This document shows positions 1 to 15,100 of a DNA stretch of 64,000 nucleotides, one piece after another. Source of the DNA: Callaeas wilsoni (Eukaryota; Chordata; Aves; Passeriformes; Callaeidae); the NCBI GenBank assembly GCA_013398955.1, contig VWPU01009386.1, positions 59,847 through 123,846 of the forward strand, written 5' to 3'. Made by a program: the position numbers and the translations under genes. Numbering within the stretch: the stretch's first letter is position 1; every line of letters begins with the position of its first letter. Below the pieces are notes generated by a model. That model was not told the origin of the DNA. It saw nothing but the letters and a program-made list of their open reading frames with translations, and searched no databases.

Positions 1-3000
1 TGAGACTTGAACATTAACAGAACTCCTCATGGCTTTAATAGTCATATTTACGGGGGGGTTAATATTCTTTTCAGGAAATTGGATTCTGGGGAGAAAAAGT
101 TAATAAGAAAAAATAGTTGCCCTGCACACTTCTATCAGAAAAAAGAGTAATACCCACCACTTCCATTTTAAGGAAGAGTAATCAGTGAAGAGAGGAGAAA
201 CAAGGGAGCTCATTAGAAAATACTTACAATACTTAGTTTATTCTTCATGGCATATGTTCTGTATTTTGACCCCCAAGTATGCTTCCATGCTCAACTTGGG
301 ATTGCTTGTCCTGCCATTCCTGCACTGGGCATCAGAAAAATATAAAGTAGTTATCTTTTTTATCATCTTTTCTGCACAAGGGTTACTCTATTGGTAGGAT
401 TCTCTCCTACAGATATTTCCCATAAAATGCCTTCCCGATGTACATATTGAAGAGCCTTGCTGATTGGGATCATGTATCTTGCTCCTGTGTGCCTTACTTT
501 TACGCTGTTAATTCCTGCGTTTGCAATCTGTTTTCCCAAAGGTCTCAGTTGTCCATAAAATTGTTTTGGTTGGGTGAATCCTGAAAGTGTGGTTGCTGGG
601 AATGTTCAAGGTTGCTGTTTTGTCATCACTAATCAAAGTAATGTTTAAGGGTTCGCCTGCCTGTTTTAATGGAGAGGGGCGTTTTACTGCAGCTGCTCTG
701 CATGTTTTGCAGATAGTGCATGCCCCAGCAGTTTCTGCCTTTTTGCCTGACACTTTTTTTTTTAAAAGTAATCTTGTTACTTCTGTTAGAAGGATTTGGC
801 AATTTTCCAGGACAGATTTTATAAATAGACTAAATCCATGCCCTGACTTTTTATGTTTATTATAAAAACAAACTAAAATGTTATATTTACATTTGTTTTA
901 TCTTGAGACAGAATTTTTCTCTTCCTATTGCATAATTATTTTTGACCTTTTGAAAGTCAGTCTGACCAATTTTTACCATTTTAAAAACATCCTAATAAAA
1001 TCTGATTTTCTAAGAGAAACACTTGGCTGCAAGCACATATTTTAGTTTTAAGAGTCTCTTTGCAAGATCAGTGTTTAAATTAGAAGTCATTGAATGATCT
1101 CGCCATCATTTTCTGTGTTAACAAAGGGGAAAAATGTGTAGGACAGTAGATTAAATTGGCCTACAGTACTGCTGTATTGACATTTAAGTCATTACACATG
1201 AGCATGTATGGACGGGTAACCTTTTTGACTTGTCCGTGTGATCCACTGCAAAATAACACTTAGATTTAAAGGGGGAAGAATGGTCAGTTTTGGATCCTTA
1301 CAGTGGGGTGTGGGGCTTTTCTTTGTAATCGAATTGCTTGCCATTTATCATTGGAAAGACTAGCTGTTGTTACCAAGTCCCGTGAGGCAAATTTCCGTAG
1401 AATTGGAATATGAGAAGAGAAACAGTAGTTCTTGGACTACAGAAGTTAGGAGAAGGGTTAGTGTTCTTACTGATGGCATGGTTTTATGCCTAGATTTGAT
1501 GATCAAATGCAAAAAGGTAATTTAAAATGCCCCCTACTTAAGTGAATGTCTGTCTGAAGACTAGGTGGAGGAACTGCTGCATTTTACTTGCAATTCAGTG
1601 GCCAAATGACGTCTTTGACTCAGTCTCATCAGGGAGCATCCTGATTCATGATGATGTTGGATTCTATTTGTGCTGCAGTGACTCAGGCCTCCCTGTTAGA
1701 TTATTATTATGAGATTGTTTGTTTTTTCCTTCAGAAGGGAATTCCAGAACTCTTCACTCTTACAGACTAAGTGTTGTCTCAGTATTGAGTCTTCTCTCAG
1801 GCTATTTGATGTGTTTTGCATTAAGCTGGAGGAAGGGGAAGGAGGTGAGGTTGTGCTAACCTGGTGTTACCTTCTGTAGTATTTGCAGCAATAGACATCT
1901 TGGGAAGGGTTAGATTGCAAGATGTCTGCAGGTTACATTGTGTAGTAACTCCGAACAGCAGGGACTTCAAGATGTTCTTCGTCCCCAAAATCCAAAAGAA
2001 AATGAGCCATCTTCTTCCTCACCTCAGGATTTGTCTCTAGGGAATTTGCATGTTTCGACTAACAGAGCCTGTGGCTCTTGCTCTACCCTGACATGCATGC
2101 TTTGTCTCACAAAGGAGATGACCCGTTGGATGATGAGGCAAAGGAAATCTTAACCCAGGCAAAGTTTTATTAAAAAGGTGGTTTGAGATTTTCTCCACCT
2201 CTTGTGCTCTCCCCCAAAAGACCCAAAAACCAGAATCTATATTGTTAACTTATCCACAGTCAGTTTATCATGGCAAAATGTGGAAAATACACTGCAGCTT
2301 AAGGTGTGTTTGTAGCAATCTAAAGCTGTAAAAAAACAATGTCAAATATCTATGTCATGATGTTCTCAAACGTGCAGGAAAAGAAACTTGGATCAAATCC
2401 CAATGTGTTAAGTGGTTTTACAGGACACTGTTCCCGGTTTGCAAGCCCTCTGAGCACAATATTGAATCTCATTCAATTTCTACCTCGTTGGAACTCTTGA
2501 CTGAAGTGATATTAAGTCTTTTCATTAGAGCAGGCTCTGATAGCTTGTTTCTCTAACAAAGCTACATTTTCTATTTGTAGTTTCTGAGCTTCCTGTACTG
2601 AGATGCAGTACTATACTTGTAGTTTAGGTGGATAATCTAATACTATTTATTTGCTCCATAAGGCTTGTAAGTAGTAATGCTCTTCACTGACTATCAGAAG
2701 TCCATCCCATGGTAAACTTTTGTGTATATTGTGCTGATGTCTGCTAAATAGTCATCTCACCAAATTCTGTATATTGAGTCCTTGTGCTGCTGTTTTGTTG
2801 CTGTTGACAGAAACATTTGTCACTGTTGGTGCCTGGAGAAGAGTGGAGTTAGTTATTAAGTTTTGTCTGTGTTTTGAAATCTGTATTAGGGGATAGAGTA
2901 AGGAGTAATCTGTATAGTGTATCATTGAGATAGAAAAGAAGTATTGAGCTTTGTAACTCTTATGATTACATGAAAGTATTCCTGCAGATGAAGCCTTTTT

Positions 3001-3130
3001 ACAGTTCTGATTTAGGATCTGCAGAAATGGTAAAGCCCAATTGCAATTACACTGTCATGAATATGTACTGCTTTAAAAGAAATGTCTTGTAGCCAGGGTT
3101 CCTAATTTGTCTTTTTATATGCTTCTACAG
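1..3130 (+). other. KIF13A intron upstream of first window exon (partial)
   Basis: Intronic, cut by the window edge. No match to the missing N-terminal KIF13A exons was found here. It is AT-rich and carries no recognised repeat. A coding-like but frame-broken patch around 1944-2170 is described among the findings. The acceptor at the right end is a T-rich tract followed by ttctacag. Confidence 0.85.
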
Positions 3131-3191
3131 GTGTTTGCCTTTGATCACTGCTTCTGGTCCATGGATGAATCAAACACCACAAAATATGCAG
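3131..3191 (+). CDS. KIF13A: KIF13A window exon 1 (motor)
   Basis: Residues 1-20 of the window translation, [20 protein letters not shown] plus one base. It is flanked by ttctacag and gtaaac. This is the conserved motor strand just before the region leading to the P-loop; the NTTKYAG spelling is KIF13A-specific. Probably exon 3 of the gene. Entry phase 0, exit phase 1. Confidence 0.95.
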
Positions 3192-6100
3192 GTAAACTAT
3201 TTTCTATACATTGGACAGTAAATAATTTGAGAACATATGTGAGTTTGGGCTTTTGTTTTGTGGAGCTGGTTTGGGGTTGGTTTATTTTTTGCATTTTGCA
3301 CTGTGCTGTTCAAGTGACTTCTTCACAGAGGCAGATTTATCATTTTTACAGGGATTGAGTCATCTGAGTGCTAGCCCCTCAGCTGAGAAGGAATGCAAGT
3401 TTTAAGGTGCCTGGGGCACTGTTCAGGAAGGATGCTTTTACATCTAAGCTAGAGCATTTGTTTTTTTTCATCACCTGGAAGTGCCTTTCTGTCACTTAAA
3501 ATTTCATTTCTGCATCAGCAAGACTTCTGACTGATACTAGTGGTGAACCTGTGTGTTTTCAGTGCTCTGCATCTCTGTGCATGAGAGGGGAATAAAGCAT
3601 GTTCTCCTCAAACGGTGTGGTTATCTCAGGTCTTTCAAGTGATTCATAGTTTGACTGTTCAGATCCCTAATGTGTTTTGAGTGATCAGCTTTGTGACTCC
3701 TTCCTTCCAAAAGCTGGATAATCCATGCAAGATTGTAATCCTAGCAGTTTTCTCATAACTGGATTTGTCTATTAGTATATTCATATTTTATAAGAGGACT
3801 TGTTTTGCTAGAGAGAGCTCTGAACCCTGGGATTTCAAGGCTGTGGTCCACGGAAAGGAAAAAAACCCAAGCATTCAGTTTAGGTATTCATATTATGAAG
3901 TTTTGTGGCCCATAAGAAATCTTGAAGGGTGACAAGGTTCATTACCTCAAAGTTTAAGATCAGTGATCTCATAAATGAACTGCCATATACATGTGTTAAA
4001 AATGTGTCTGACTACTGTAGGCTCTGATAAGAAATCCCAAATCTTCAAGACTGCACTTGGTCATAGGTTGTGCTATATTTCTTAATTGCCTGAGCAAAGA
4101 GAGGCTTCTTCAGGAAAAAAAGTTTTTCAGTGGTTCAGCTGTCAAGAGCTGTGTTTGCACTGAACAGATGCACTGCACAGTATTTGTCCAGGCTGGGAGA
4201 GCCTTTGGAGCCCACAGTACCTTCTTACATGCCTGCACACCCCTGTTTCCTTTAAAAGGAAGGAGATGATGGTGTGCACCCATATCTTGGCCCCGTGTGC
4301 CTCCAGCGTGCACGTGGGATGGGAGCTACACCTGTTGAGTACACCATGGCACTAACCCACTGCAGAGAAGGGATAGACCCAAGAAACACTCCTAACCGGT
4401 TAAGCTTGTTTCTGTCTCAGTTTAACCCATCTCCAGGTGGAGTCAGTGGGGTTCTAGAACTATTTATTTTTCATTTCAGTCAAAGCTAGATCTCTCTAAC
4501 ATGTTTCAGAAATTGTGATTGGATTTGTCTTACCTGAGAACCGAAGTTTTACTATCTGTATGTAGATTAACCTCTTGTTAAACTGGTTTCTAGTAAACGA
4601 TGCCTCGCATCTCTTCCATTTTTTTACTGGCCAGAAAGTTATGAGGTGTTTTTTTGCCTATTCCATTTAATATTCCTGCCTGGGAAAAAAGAAAATGAAA
4701 ACTGTTTTTTATGTTGGCTTTGGGTTCTTTTCTTCGTTTGTTGGAAGGGATTTGTGTTGTTTGTTGGGGTTTTTTCTTAGTGGAAGGCTGTGTGGGAGGC
4801 TTTGGTGGTGCTTTTTTTTTCTTTTCAGAAATATGCTAAGAATGTGACCTTAGACTTGCATACAAAAAACAATGGCTTCACTGATTTTGTTGTTGTGTTT
4901 GTTGTATGGTCTTGATGCTATCTTGTGACTGCCAGCCCTTATGTTCTAGAACATAGTGAATTTGATACAGTATCAAAATAAAAGTAATTAAAAACCAAAC
5001 CCAAACTGTTTCAGGCCTAATTTACTGGACTGTTGGCTTGTTCACCTGCTTGGTCATGAACCGATGCTATCTTATACAACAGTAGCATTTCTTGGTTTGG
5101 GTCCAACAAACCAAATGCTGATATGGCAATATTTCAGTTTTTATATATTGTTAATCTTAAGGCTCCTTAAGTCTGTTTTCACAGCTTGGCCTAAATGTGC
5201 TTATTTGTTAACAAAAAAAAATTGTGGTAACTGGATTTGGTTGGGGTTTCTGATAACTTCTTTGCCTCATGGAACAAACCTCCATTGTCCTAGGCACCTT
5301 GCAAATATCCATCTTGTCTTACATCCAGAGACTGTTAATGCTGTAACAGTCTTTGGAACAATCTTAAGAGTCCAAACAAGCCATCTGACCACCTGACTCT
5401 TTGAGCTAAACTGGTATCTCCTGGATGCTGGACTGCAGAAGGAGTGCTGATCTGGAAGCTGGGTGCATTAAACACTCCCTGCCCAAAGTAGCTCTCTCTG
5501 GATGCCTAAGTTTAATGTCATTGCCAAGAGCAGGGACGAGTTGCGCAATTAAAAGGAAATATGTGTAAAGCTTGAAAGCTAAGTCCAGAGTGCTTGAAAA
5601 AGTAAGTGGTGTATGAGCTTTAGGCTGAAGTAAAATTCTTAGAAAAGGCATGTGCAGCAAATTTAGTTCCTTGAAAAACCCTTTTACCTGTATCACAGAA
5701 ATACAGTGAAAGGTTTAACAAGTACTAGGCTACCCTATCAGTCATCGCTCTCTGTGCAAAACCAAAATGTGCTCGTCTTGCATTATGTTGAATGGATATA
5801 CAGTTGTGTATATCACACTGTATTAAAGATTTTGCTGATTGACAGGTGGGACGTGAGAGCACACAGAATGGTGTGCACCACAGACAACAGATGTGGATAA
5901 CTCTTCCTTGTTGTTATTTTTTTTAATGCCCACAAACCCAAAGTTCGTCCACTCCTGGAAATGCACATTTGTTACAGGATCTTGAAAACTATCAGACATT
6001 ATCAGACTGGCTTTATTTCTCACTTTATTGATTAATCTGTGGTACTACCAGCACTTTTTAATATTGTTCGCTCAAGAGCGAGATTGCTGTTTGGACAAAC

Positions 6101-9100
6101 TTAATTGCATGGGTAATTGGAAACAATTCTCAGGCTCTGGGGGTGCAGGGCTGACCCTGAAATGGTATTAGACAACTCTTTCTTTTATGAGAGATCTTCA
6201 ACTTATTTGGCTGAACATCAGGGTTATTTTCTTCATACTAATTTTCTTTCTGTACTCATGTTTGGGAAGTACCTACCTTATCTTTCCAGCACTTGAAAAC
6301 ATGAGTATTGTTGCTGTTGGCAGCAGAATTGCTTTTTTAGCAATTTTTTTTTCTGTTAAAATGGAAACTTCATTCTAAAATTCTAAATGATCCAGTGATA
6401 CCACCAACAGAAATAGTGAAGATAACCTTCATGTGATGAAAAAACTTCTAGAGGGCATCTTTGCAGCTGTCGTTACAGGACTATCTCTCATTAAAGACAG
6501 CAGAGAGTCTGGAGTACAGAAGAGAAGTAAACTCTTTACAAGATTTTGCGGAACTGATGCTCTGATCTTTGTCCCCCAAGATAAAGGGGCTCTTAACAAT
6601 ATGATATCCTGTGTTAGAGAGAGCCCTGTCCAGCCTGTCCTGGAACACGTCCAGGGATGGAGCCTCCACAGCTTCTCTGGGCTGCTTGTGCCAGTGCCTT
6701 GTCACCATTGCAGTAAAGAATTTATTCCATATATCCCATCTAAACTTAGACTCTTTCAGTGTGGGGGGCTTTTTGTTTGGTTTTGTTTGTTTTTTACACT
6801 GAATATTGATGCTATGCATTTCTGAACAGTTTGTGTCTGTGTCATTCTAAGCAAGGAATGGTTTGTGATCATCACATGCTAGCTCCTGCACCTTTTTTCT
6901 GAAAGACGTAGTTGGGTATTTGGTGAAAATATGGATCTCTCATTGGAAAGGGGTGAAAAATAAGTCAATGAAGTAGTTCTTGAGGAGGAAGGGGAATTTG
7001 GTTGTAGGACAGAACGAGTTAGCCTTGATCTGGAACAGGGATGAGCTTTATCTATGGGCTGAAGTAGAGGTGTTTTGAGAGTGAGCAAAATAGCTTATTA
7101 CCATTCGTTCTTGACTTGAATGGATCAAGAGTCAGTTCATGGATAAAGGACGCACCTGCTTGCCTTGAAAAGTTCACAGAGACAAATAACTGCTTGGCAT
7201 TTTGGTGAAGAGGAGGATATTGAGAAATTCTCAGAGATGAGAACAAAGGATTCTTTTTACAAGCCTGGACAACAGTAAGAGCCTATTGAAGTCTGCAATG
7301 AAGTGGATTTTTAAAAGGAAGAAAAGAAACCCTTCAGTTTGGATTCAAGAGATGGCATAAATAACTACTGCAGCACTTAGGCAGGTCCATTCCTAGGACT
7401 CCATGCTGTATTGACTTGCCCGTGGATATTTCATAAACTCCCTAGCCTGCATCATGATTGGCCTGAAGTCTCATCTCTCTGTTTCTACAGGCTGTGTTGT
7501 CCTCAAAGGCCATACACCTGACTTTGAGCTAAGCTGTAATTTTATAGGAAATATGTATGCTGACTGCAGCACTTCCCTTTTAAAAAGGGAGCAAACCAGG
7601 CAATTGGCTTAAAGAACTCTGCCCTTCTACCCTCATGAGAGACAGTGAGTTGTGGATTTTGAGCACACACAATTGTCTTGTATTTTGTAGTTTGACTTAA
7701 CATTGAAGTTGTTCCTGATCTGCAAGAAAAATTCACCAGACTTTGCTTCCCTGTCCTCAAAAAGATGAGCAGAGGAGAGATCCTAGCCTGTGAGAACTGG
7801 CAGCTCATTTGCTTATCCTGGGCTCCCTGGCAGCCTTGGGCATGCTGTCCCCCGCTTGCCCCTGTTGTGAGCAGAAGGTGGGAGAGGGGATGGATGTTTC
7901 TAGTCTTTAGTTGCCTCTGTAAGATGCTATATTGTCTTAGCCAGCTGGAAGATTGGGAATTCCCATCTTAAAGATGGTAAGGGTTAGTGTAGGGGAAATC
8001 CTCATGTTAAGCAATTTAAAAAAAAAATAATTGTCTCATTTGCTGAAAATTAAGTCGTAAGTTAAAACCTCTGCTTACCTCTTTAAATGCTAGGCATCTG
8101 TGGAAGAAAAGTTCTGCAAATAAGAAAAAGTATGAATTGCAGGCAGTATAGATTTATTTAGCAAAACAGAAATGCAGCAGTGTAGACACTGGGTCTGCAT
8201 TATTTCTTTTGACTGGAAGGGCACATGGACATAATTTGTGTAATACAGAGTTTGTAATCAATTTGCAGACCTACTAATAAAATTCATGGGGGAAGCTGTG
8301 AGGTTTCTTAATGAAAAATAGAAAAATACTATGGATGATATACTGCTACCCTCAGTGCCCTGCATTTGCAACTTAATAAAATATCATAATTGAAGTTCAG
8401 CATTTTGTGTTCTTTTCTATGAGTGCACTTAAAACCAAATATTATTTTATCCCATGATCATTTGACTAGTTACTATAAGCAACACTCTTTAATGACCCAT
8501 TTGTCTATGTTAGTATTGCTAAGCTCTTAAAATATGTAATAAAAATATAAATTTAGAGTTATATATCAGTGTCTGATTGATTTTCTGTTTGAAAATTAAC
8601 TATCTCCTGAAAAATAAATCCAGCTTTGCCAGTGAGATTTAAAGTGGATTCATTCCCTGATATTTAGCAGTAAAGGAACCTCTAGGACATCCTATGGTCA
8701 TTATGACCACGCACAGTTTTAAAACACTTTGGTATTTGATTTGTTTTTCCTTATGAAACATGGAGGAGGTTACTGGTTTCTTGCTTGTCAGAAGTGAGTT
8801 ATAAATTTTTTTCCTCTTCTGACAAATGGCTTTATCCTCCACTCACGATCACTGTGTAATGCATATATACTTTAGTTTTCTTTTACTCAGCTTCAGTCTT
8901 TGCTGGATTTTGTGTTCTTGCTCAGCAGGATAGTAAGTGACTCCCTCAGGAGCTGGTTAGAAAGCAAATTTTTGTTTATTCTACATTCTTAGTAAAATCT
9001 TCTGCTGATGTATTTCATTCATCAGTAGTTGAACATTCTCTATTTCCAGATTTTTGAACAGTGCTCTCTCAGCATAGATATTATAAAATGACCAAATAAC

Positions 9101-12100
9101 CCTTAGTTGAATGGAAAGTGACTGAATGTGCATGGTGAAGGAAATGGAGGTACTCTAGAATACAGTGGATTTTCCTCTGACTTTAGTTCCTATATTCAGC
9201 ATTTCTGAACTGTGTTAATCCAAGTCCAGTGACACTTTGGAATTCTAGAAATTCAGCTAGAAAGATAAACAAAGACCGTTTGATAGTGCATTGCTGCACT
9301 AGTTTTACCTTTACAGGAGAAAAGAAGTTAGGTTATAATTAAAGGAAAATAAAAGTAATGTACTTTCTTGTCCTATTCACATGCCTCTAAAATATTCTGC
9401 AGTCATTCCAGAGGTGGTTCTGCAGGAATTTTCTGGGCTATGGAATGTAAATGTTCTCATAAATAATTGTGTGGCTAGATTATTTTTTATGCTAGTATAT
9501 GCCATTTTGAGAGTACAGAGGTCACTACTGCATCCACTGTAAGAAATAATTTCTCCTAACTGACAATTGCTGAAACTCCCATTATCAAGATCAGAGAGGC
9601 AGTGATCACAGCCGTTCAGAAAGTCACCAGGCAGAGAATGTAAGTTTAAAACCATACACCAGAACAAATACTGTCCTTAGCTCAGCTCTTCTTGTTTTGG
9701 GTGTACACACAGCTGGTGTAATTGTCTGATCAGAACTCAAAGCAGACAACACATTTGACCCTCTTTGCGGTGTGCAAATTCTGGGCTTTCCTATTAAAAA
9801 AAAAAAAAAGGCAAACAAAACCAACCACTATGACTGTTTTCATCTTCTACATCTGAAAGATTGAAGTGCATCTAAAATCTGCCTGGATCACAGAGACAAT
9901 TTTCAGACTATGAAATTCTGCAGCTGATGTTTCAAATTATGGGTTTGGCAGAATATGTCCTCAAACAGCTCTGTTGAAGTCTCACGTCCTCCTAATATGT
10001 ACTTTCTCCCTGAATGTCATTGGAATGCTTTTATCTTGGTTCCAACATCACCTTGCCACAGGGTAAATTGTAATAGCTTATGGTGAAACTTGAGGCCAGT
10101 TCCCAAGAGAACAATTACTTGTATTCCCGTGTGCCCCTAATGTTTCAGTTTACCAATGAGTTTCATTGAAATTTTGTTATAGAACTCTTTTGGGTAGTTT
10201 GTGCTTAAATAATGCATATTAGTTGCAGAAACTACACTGAAATAATAAAAAATTTAGACTTCTGTGTTATTTTCTAAGCATTCAGCTTCTATGACCTTTT
10301 GAAGAACTGCTCACCTCACAGGATAATCAGCAATATATTTAAACATGGATAGTAACAGTTTACATCTTATCACTCAGTTGTATCTGAATCATATGTTCAT
10401 TCATCAGCGCTCTTAATCGTAAAAAAAGTAATGCGCAAACCTTTTTTATTCTTGTTTTTCAGTCAATTTTAGTATGTTATACAATTTAAATTAAACAAAC
10501 CCAATTATTTTCTAGGTCAAGAAGTGGTGTTCAAGTGCCTTGGAGAAGGAATTCTTGAAAAGGCCTTTCAGGGATATAACGCTTGTATTTTTGCCTATGG
10601 ACAGACAGGTGAGTGCCCTAAAGGGGAAGAACACTTTGTGCACGTGGGAAGTGAGAACAACAAAGCATAAATATTAAGGTAGATAACATTTAAAAATTGT
10701 ATTTTGAAATATCATGATATTACGTATACATTTAGCACAAGCAGTGACAAGTGAATTTCTTAAAAGCAGCTCTGTCAGTACGATCTTGGTTGTTACCTGT
10801 TGGGGCCTCTTTCAGGCACTGAAAGGAGTAGTTCCTACTGGAGGCTCATTCAGTTTTTAGTGTTTAAGTGTGTTCCAAGGGGTCCCAAGTAATGTCCCTG
10901 CTGGAAGAAACCTTCAGGGTAATTTCTCTTTTTGTTTACCTCTGCCTGGTAATCCAAGCAAATCTGGCATAGCATGTCATGTTCTTCTGATATATGCTCC
11001 TGGAGCATTAAAAAGAGAATTAAAATGTGATTCTTGAACAAAGGAGTAATTCAGAAATTATATTCTAAAGCATTTTCTTCTCCTTTTTTTCCTTTTAGGT
11101 TCAGGAAAATCCTTTTCCATGATGGGCAATGCAGAGCAGCTGGGTCTGATCCCACGGCTCTGTTGTGCTTTATTTCAGAGAATCTCTGTAGAAGAAAATG
11201 AATCTCACACTTTTAAAGTTGAAGTGTCCTATATGGAAATCTACAATGAGAAAGTCAGAGATCTGCTTGACCCAAAAGGGTGAGTAGCTTCACTTTGCCC
11301 AACAGCCTTCTATATTTTTGTCTAAAACTCTAAAAATAGGAATTGATTTTGGAAGTCTCTGAGAAGGCTTTTTCAGAATGTATGTTTGTATGACTTCTTT
11401 AGAGAGGATTAGATACCAAACACCAGAAAGAAGAGAATATTCATGTGAAGCTTCTATGTGAGATAGTAGCTGGTGTGATTAATTTAAGCATTAGGTTACC
11501 ATCCTACTGATGCAAACAAATACTGTATGAAGTACTTTACCACCAGAAAGCAAGACCACGTACAAGTAAATTCGGGGGTATTTTTGCCAGATAATCCAGG
11601 CAGTATTTGTGTAGGATTTTCATCAGCTAGAAGAAATTTGAAGCTTATTTACAGCTTGGTCCTTATGGTTTAGATGTTGAACTTTTTGAACTTGGAAGGG
11701 TGACACCTTAGAATATACTTAGGAATTCTTTTTTCTGTTTTGTCTGTGCAGAAATACTGGTTAGGTGCTCTGGCTTGGAGATGTGTATACAGGAAGTAGT
11801 TTGATAGGACTTTTTCAGCTGAGCATTGATATATGTTGTTTATATTTCAATTCTCGAACATAATTGCTGGAAGTGTTGCATGCAAGTTAGTTAAAAAGGT
11901 AGATTTGAGACTTACTCGGTACGTGTCAATGAAGTATAGAAAATGTGAGAAGAATTGAAGCTTTAGCAAATTGCTGTGGGGAGCATTTTTAGTTTCCTTT
12001 TTTTTTTGCTCAGCATTCTTTCTGCCAGTTAAAGCATTTCAGGTTTTGTTCCAGCCACAAATACTGGGGTGGGAGGATGCATTAAAAATAATTTATGTGT

Positions 12101-15100
12101 ATAGATCAAAACTAGTTAGATTGGTTTGAGTCTTTAATGTTTGGGTTACAAATTCTGGAATACTTTCTTCTTCCTGTTACAATTTTAAAAAGACATAAAT
12201 TGACTTCTGCATGTAAAAGGTACTTGTTTCATGTTACGATAATCTTTGGATATCCATGATAATTAGTAAATTGTGCATGAGTTGTACTTTATTTTGTAGG
12301 AGTCGACAGTCCCTCAAGGTTCGAGAGCACAAGGTGTTGGGTCCATATGTCGATGGCCTGTCTCAGCTGGCTGTTACAAACTTTGAGGTAAATCTAAACC
12401 AGGGACAAGTCTGTAAATAACACCTATGTACAGGAGCAGTAGGAATCTCGGAAGAGGTAAACTAATGTCTGTCCAGATATTTTGGTTCTTGAGTGATCAT
12501 GGTCTCTGGCAATTGAAAAGATCTTCTCTAATTCTTCAGGATTATTTATTTCATGTGGAAGCACTCAGTTTGCCCTTATGTTAGTTACAAATATAGTAGT
12601 GGTACCTCATTAATTTGCAGTTTCACTGCATACAGTATATGCCATGAACACAATGTTTGCTTGAAACAGGAAATATGAGGATTCTAAAATAAGGATATTA
12701 GTCTTCCAGCATGAATTTCTTTGATATTGTTGAATACTACTTTCTGTTTTACATAGGTGTCTATATAGGTAATTTGTAACTTAAATCACAACAGCATCTA
12801 AGCCCACTTGATTTACCAAAACATGTTAAAATAAATTAGTATTGTGGAAACCAATCAACTACTATAGGCACAATGGAAACAATTAAAGCAGTGCAGTGTT
12901 ATGAACTGTGTAGGACTTTCTTTTTATGAGAAAACTGATTTGGAAATCCGATTTGGAAGAAAAAATGTTAATTCGTTGTGTTATGTTTTGCTTTTTGGTT
13001 TGGTTTTTTTTTATTTTTCTGCAGCATCTGTGCATATTATGCAGTTACAAAAACTGTTTTTGCAGCTTTTATGGTGAATTGCTTACCTTGAAAGCATATC
13101 TCCTTTGTGCAAATTCTAGGAAGTGTTCTTCATGCTTAGGTTTTGGCTGATGAGTTCTGAAACTGTTTTGGAAGACTCAGCAAACACATATATCAGGCTC
13201 TGCATAGTCATCTTTGTTTTACACATGTGGGAAAGTACAGGTTGAAGTGAGGTAACTATTTCAGCCAATTAAGTGAAGATAGCATTAGTGCAGTTCAGTA
13301 AAGAGATGTCCTGTGTTCACTTGTGTAAGTGAATCTGTGCTGGCCTGATTCCTGGCATTAAACAATATGAGTTGTAATGTGGATGTCACCAACATATTTC
13401 AGCAGCAGATAAGGAGAAGATGCATCGACTGTAGTTGCTGGGCTTTTAAATGCAGCACTTAAAACACAGATATGATTTAACATTATTCTGTGGACTTATA
13501 TGCCTCTGTAGCAATACATCTCAAAACGTGCAAAGAATTTTCTCATTAGTTCTATCTTCCCTTCTTCCTCTCTCCCACATGTACACACCCTTCCACCTAG
13601 GCAGGGATTTTGTTCAGCAAGCACAATACTTTGCTTTTATCCTAGCATCCCTTTTTACTCTTTCTGCCCTAGGATATTGAGTCACTGATGTCAGAGGGAA
13701 ACAAATCACGAACAGTTGCTGCGACCAACATGAATGAAGAAAGCAGCCGCTCTCATGCTGTCTTCAATATTATAGTGACTCAGACACTCTATGACCCGCA
13801 TTCTGGTGTACGTATTTCTGTCGATGAATTTATGAAAGTTGTGGTGGATTCTTCTTCTTCCTTCCTCTTCCACATACATCACCTGTTTGGCTGTGCTTTG
13901 ACTTTTGATGCCATGGGGTCCAGTAATCAAGATTGAGAAAACCCTGGAAGAGTGAGGAAGCACACCAGATAAAACCAACAGTTGGATCACTTTTTAAGAT
14001 TATGTTGGCACCATGAAACCTTCTTAGGTCTTAACTGTTGCTGGAGTTAATGTTTTTTAATGGCCTACTCTACCATAAGGTGATTGATGTTACCACATGT
14101 CTGGTTCTGGTTCCTTAGTGCTTCAGGCTTTTACTAGAAAATATATAGGTGAGTTTTAAAAAGCTGTAAGACCTCTGACAATTCCTTCTTCTTTCATGTC
14201 TGGAATGTGATACTTTAACCCACTTTATTATGAAGAACGGTGTTTCATGGTGCCAGTGTCAGGCGTGTTGGTGCTTCATGCCAGTGTTTCTTAGCTTGTT
14301 GTTCTCTCATGTCCCATCTATGCAGAATTCTGGAGAGAAAGTCAGCAAGGTCAGCCTGGTGGATTTGGCTGGGAGCGAGAGAGTGTCCAAAACGGGAGCT
14401 GCAGGAGAGCGCCTGAAGGAAGGCAGCAACATAAACAAGTACGACATCGGCATACACAGGCTGCAAAGCCTAATCTTGAAGGAATCACTGTTTGTTGCCT
14501 GGCCTCTTGGTGTGCTTGTCACTAGTCAGCTCAAATGAGCTTCATCAGAAGCAGTTCAATATGGTTCTTGCAGCTGCTCTGTGCTGAGCAACATGTGTTT
14601 CCTGACATTGGCATAGGGATCCTGATTCATACTTGACTCAGATGAGGGCTATATGAATTTTATCTGGAAAAAGTGACAGCAGTGCTCTTTAATTAAGCAT
14701 AAGCATATACCTTTTGTGATTCATTTATACACCCTGTCCCCAGGCTCATGTGTTTGTCTCATCATCTGCTCAAGGAAGAATGCAAAGTTGCAGAGTCGAA
14801 TGGCTTTGTTCCAACATGAATTAAAATATGTAAGGGTATAATGCACAGTTTAAGAAAATCGGATCAGAATGAAGCCGTATTGGTTTAGCATTGCCTTGGG
14901 CATTTGCGCTCAAGCAATGACAAGTTTAAAAGCACGTTTTTAGCCATAATTACTGCATTACTGTCCAAAAGCACACTATTACTGCTCTCTTAAATATACT
15001 AATTTTCTGGGAAAGAAAGAGTCTAACTGTTACATTAAAAGCTACTGCTTTTTCAGTTTATTCTAAAATGTTACAAAATGTTTTGGTATTTAAGTAACAA

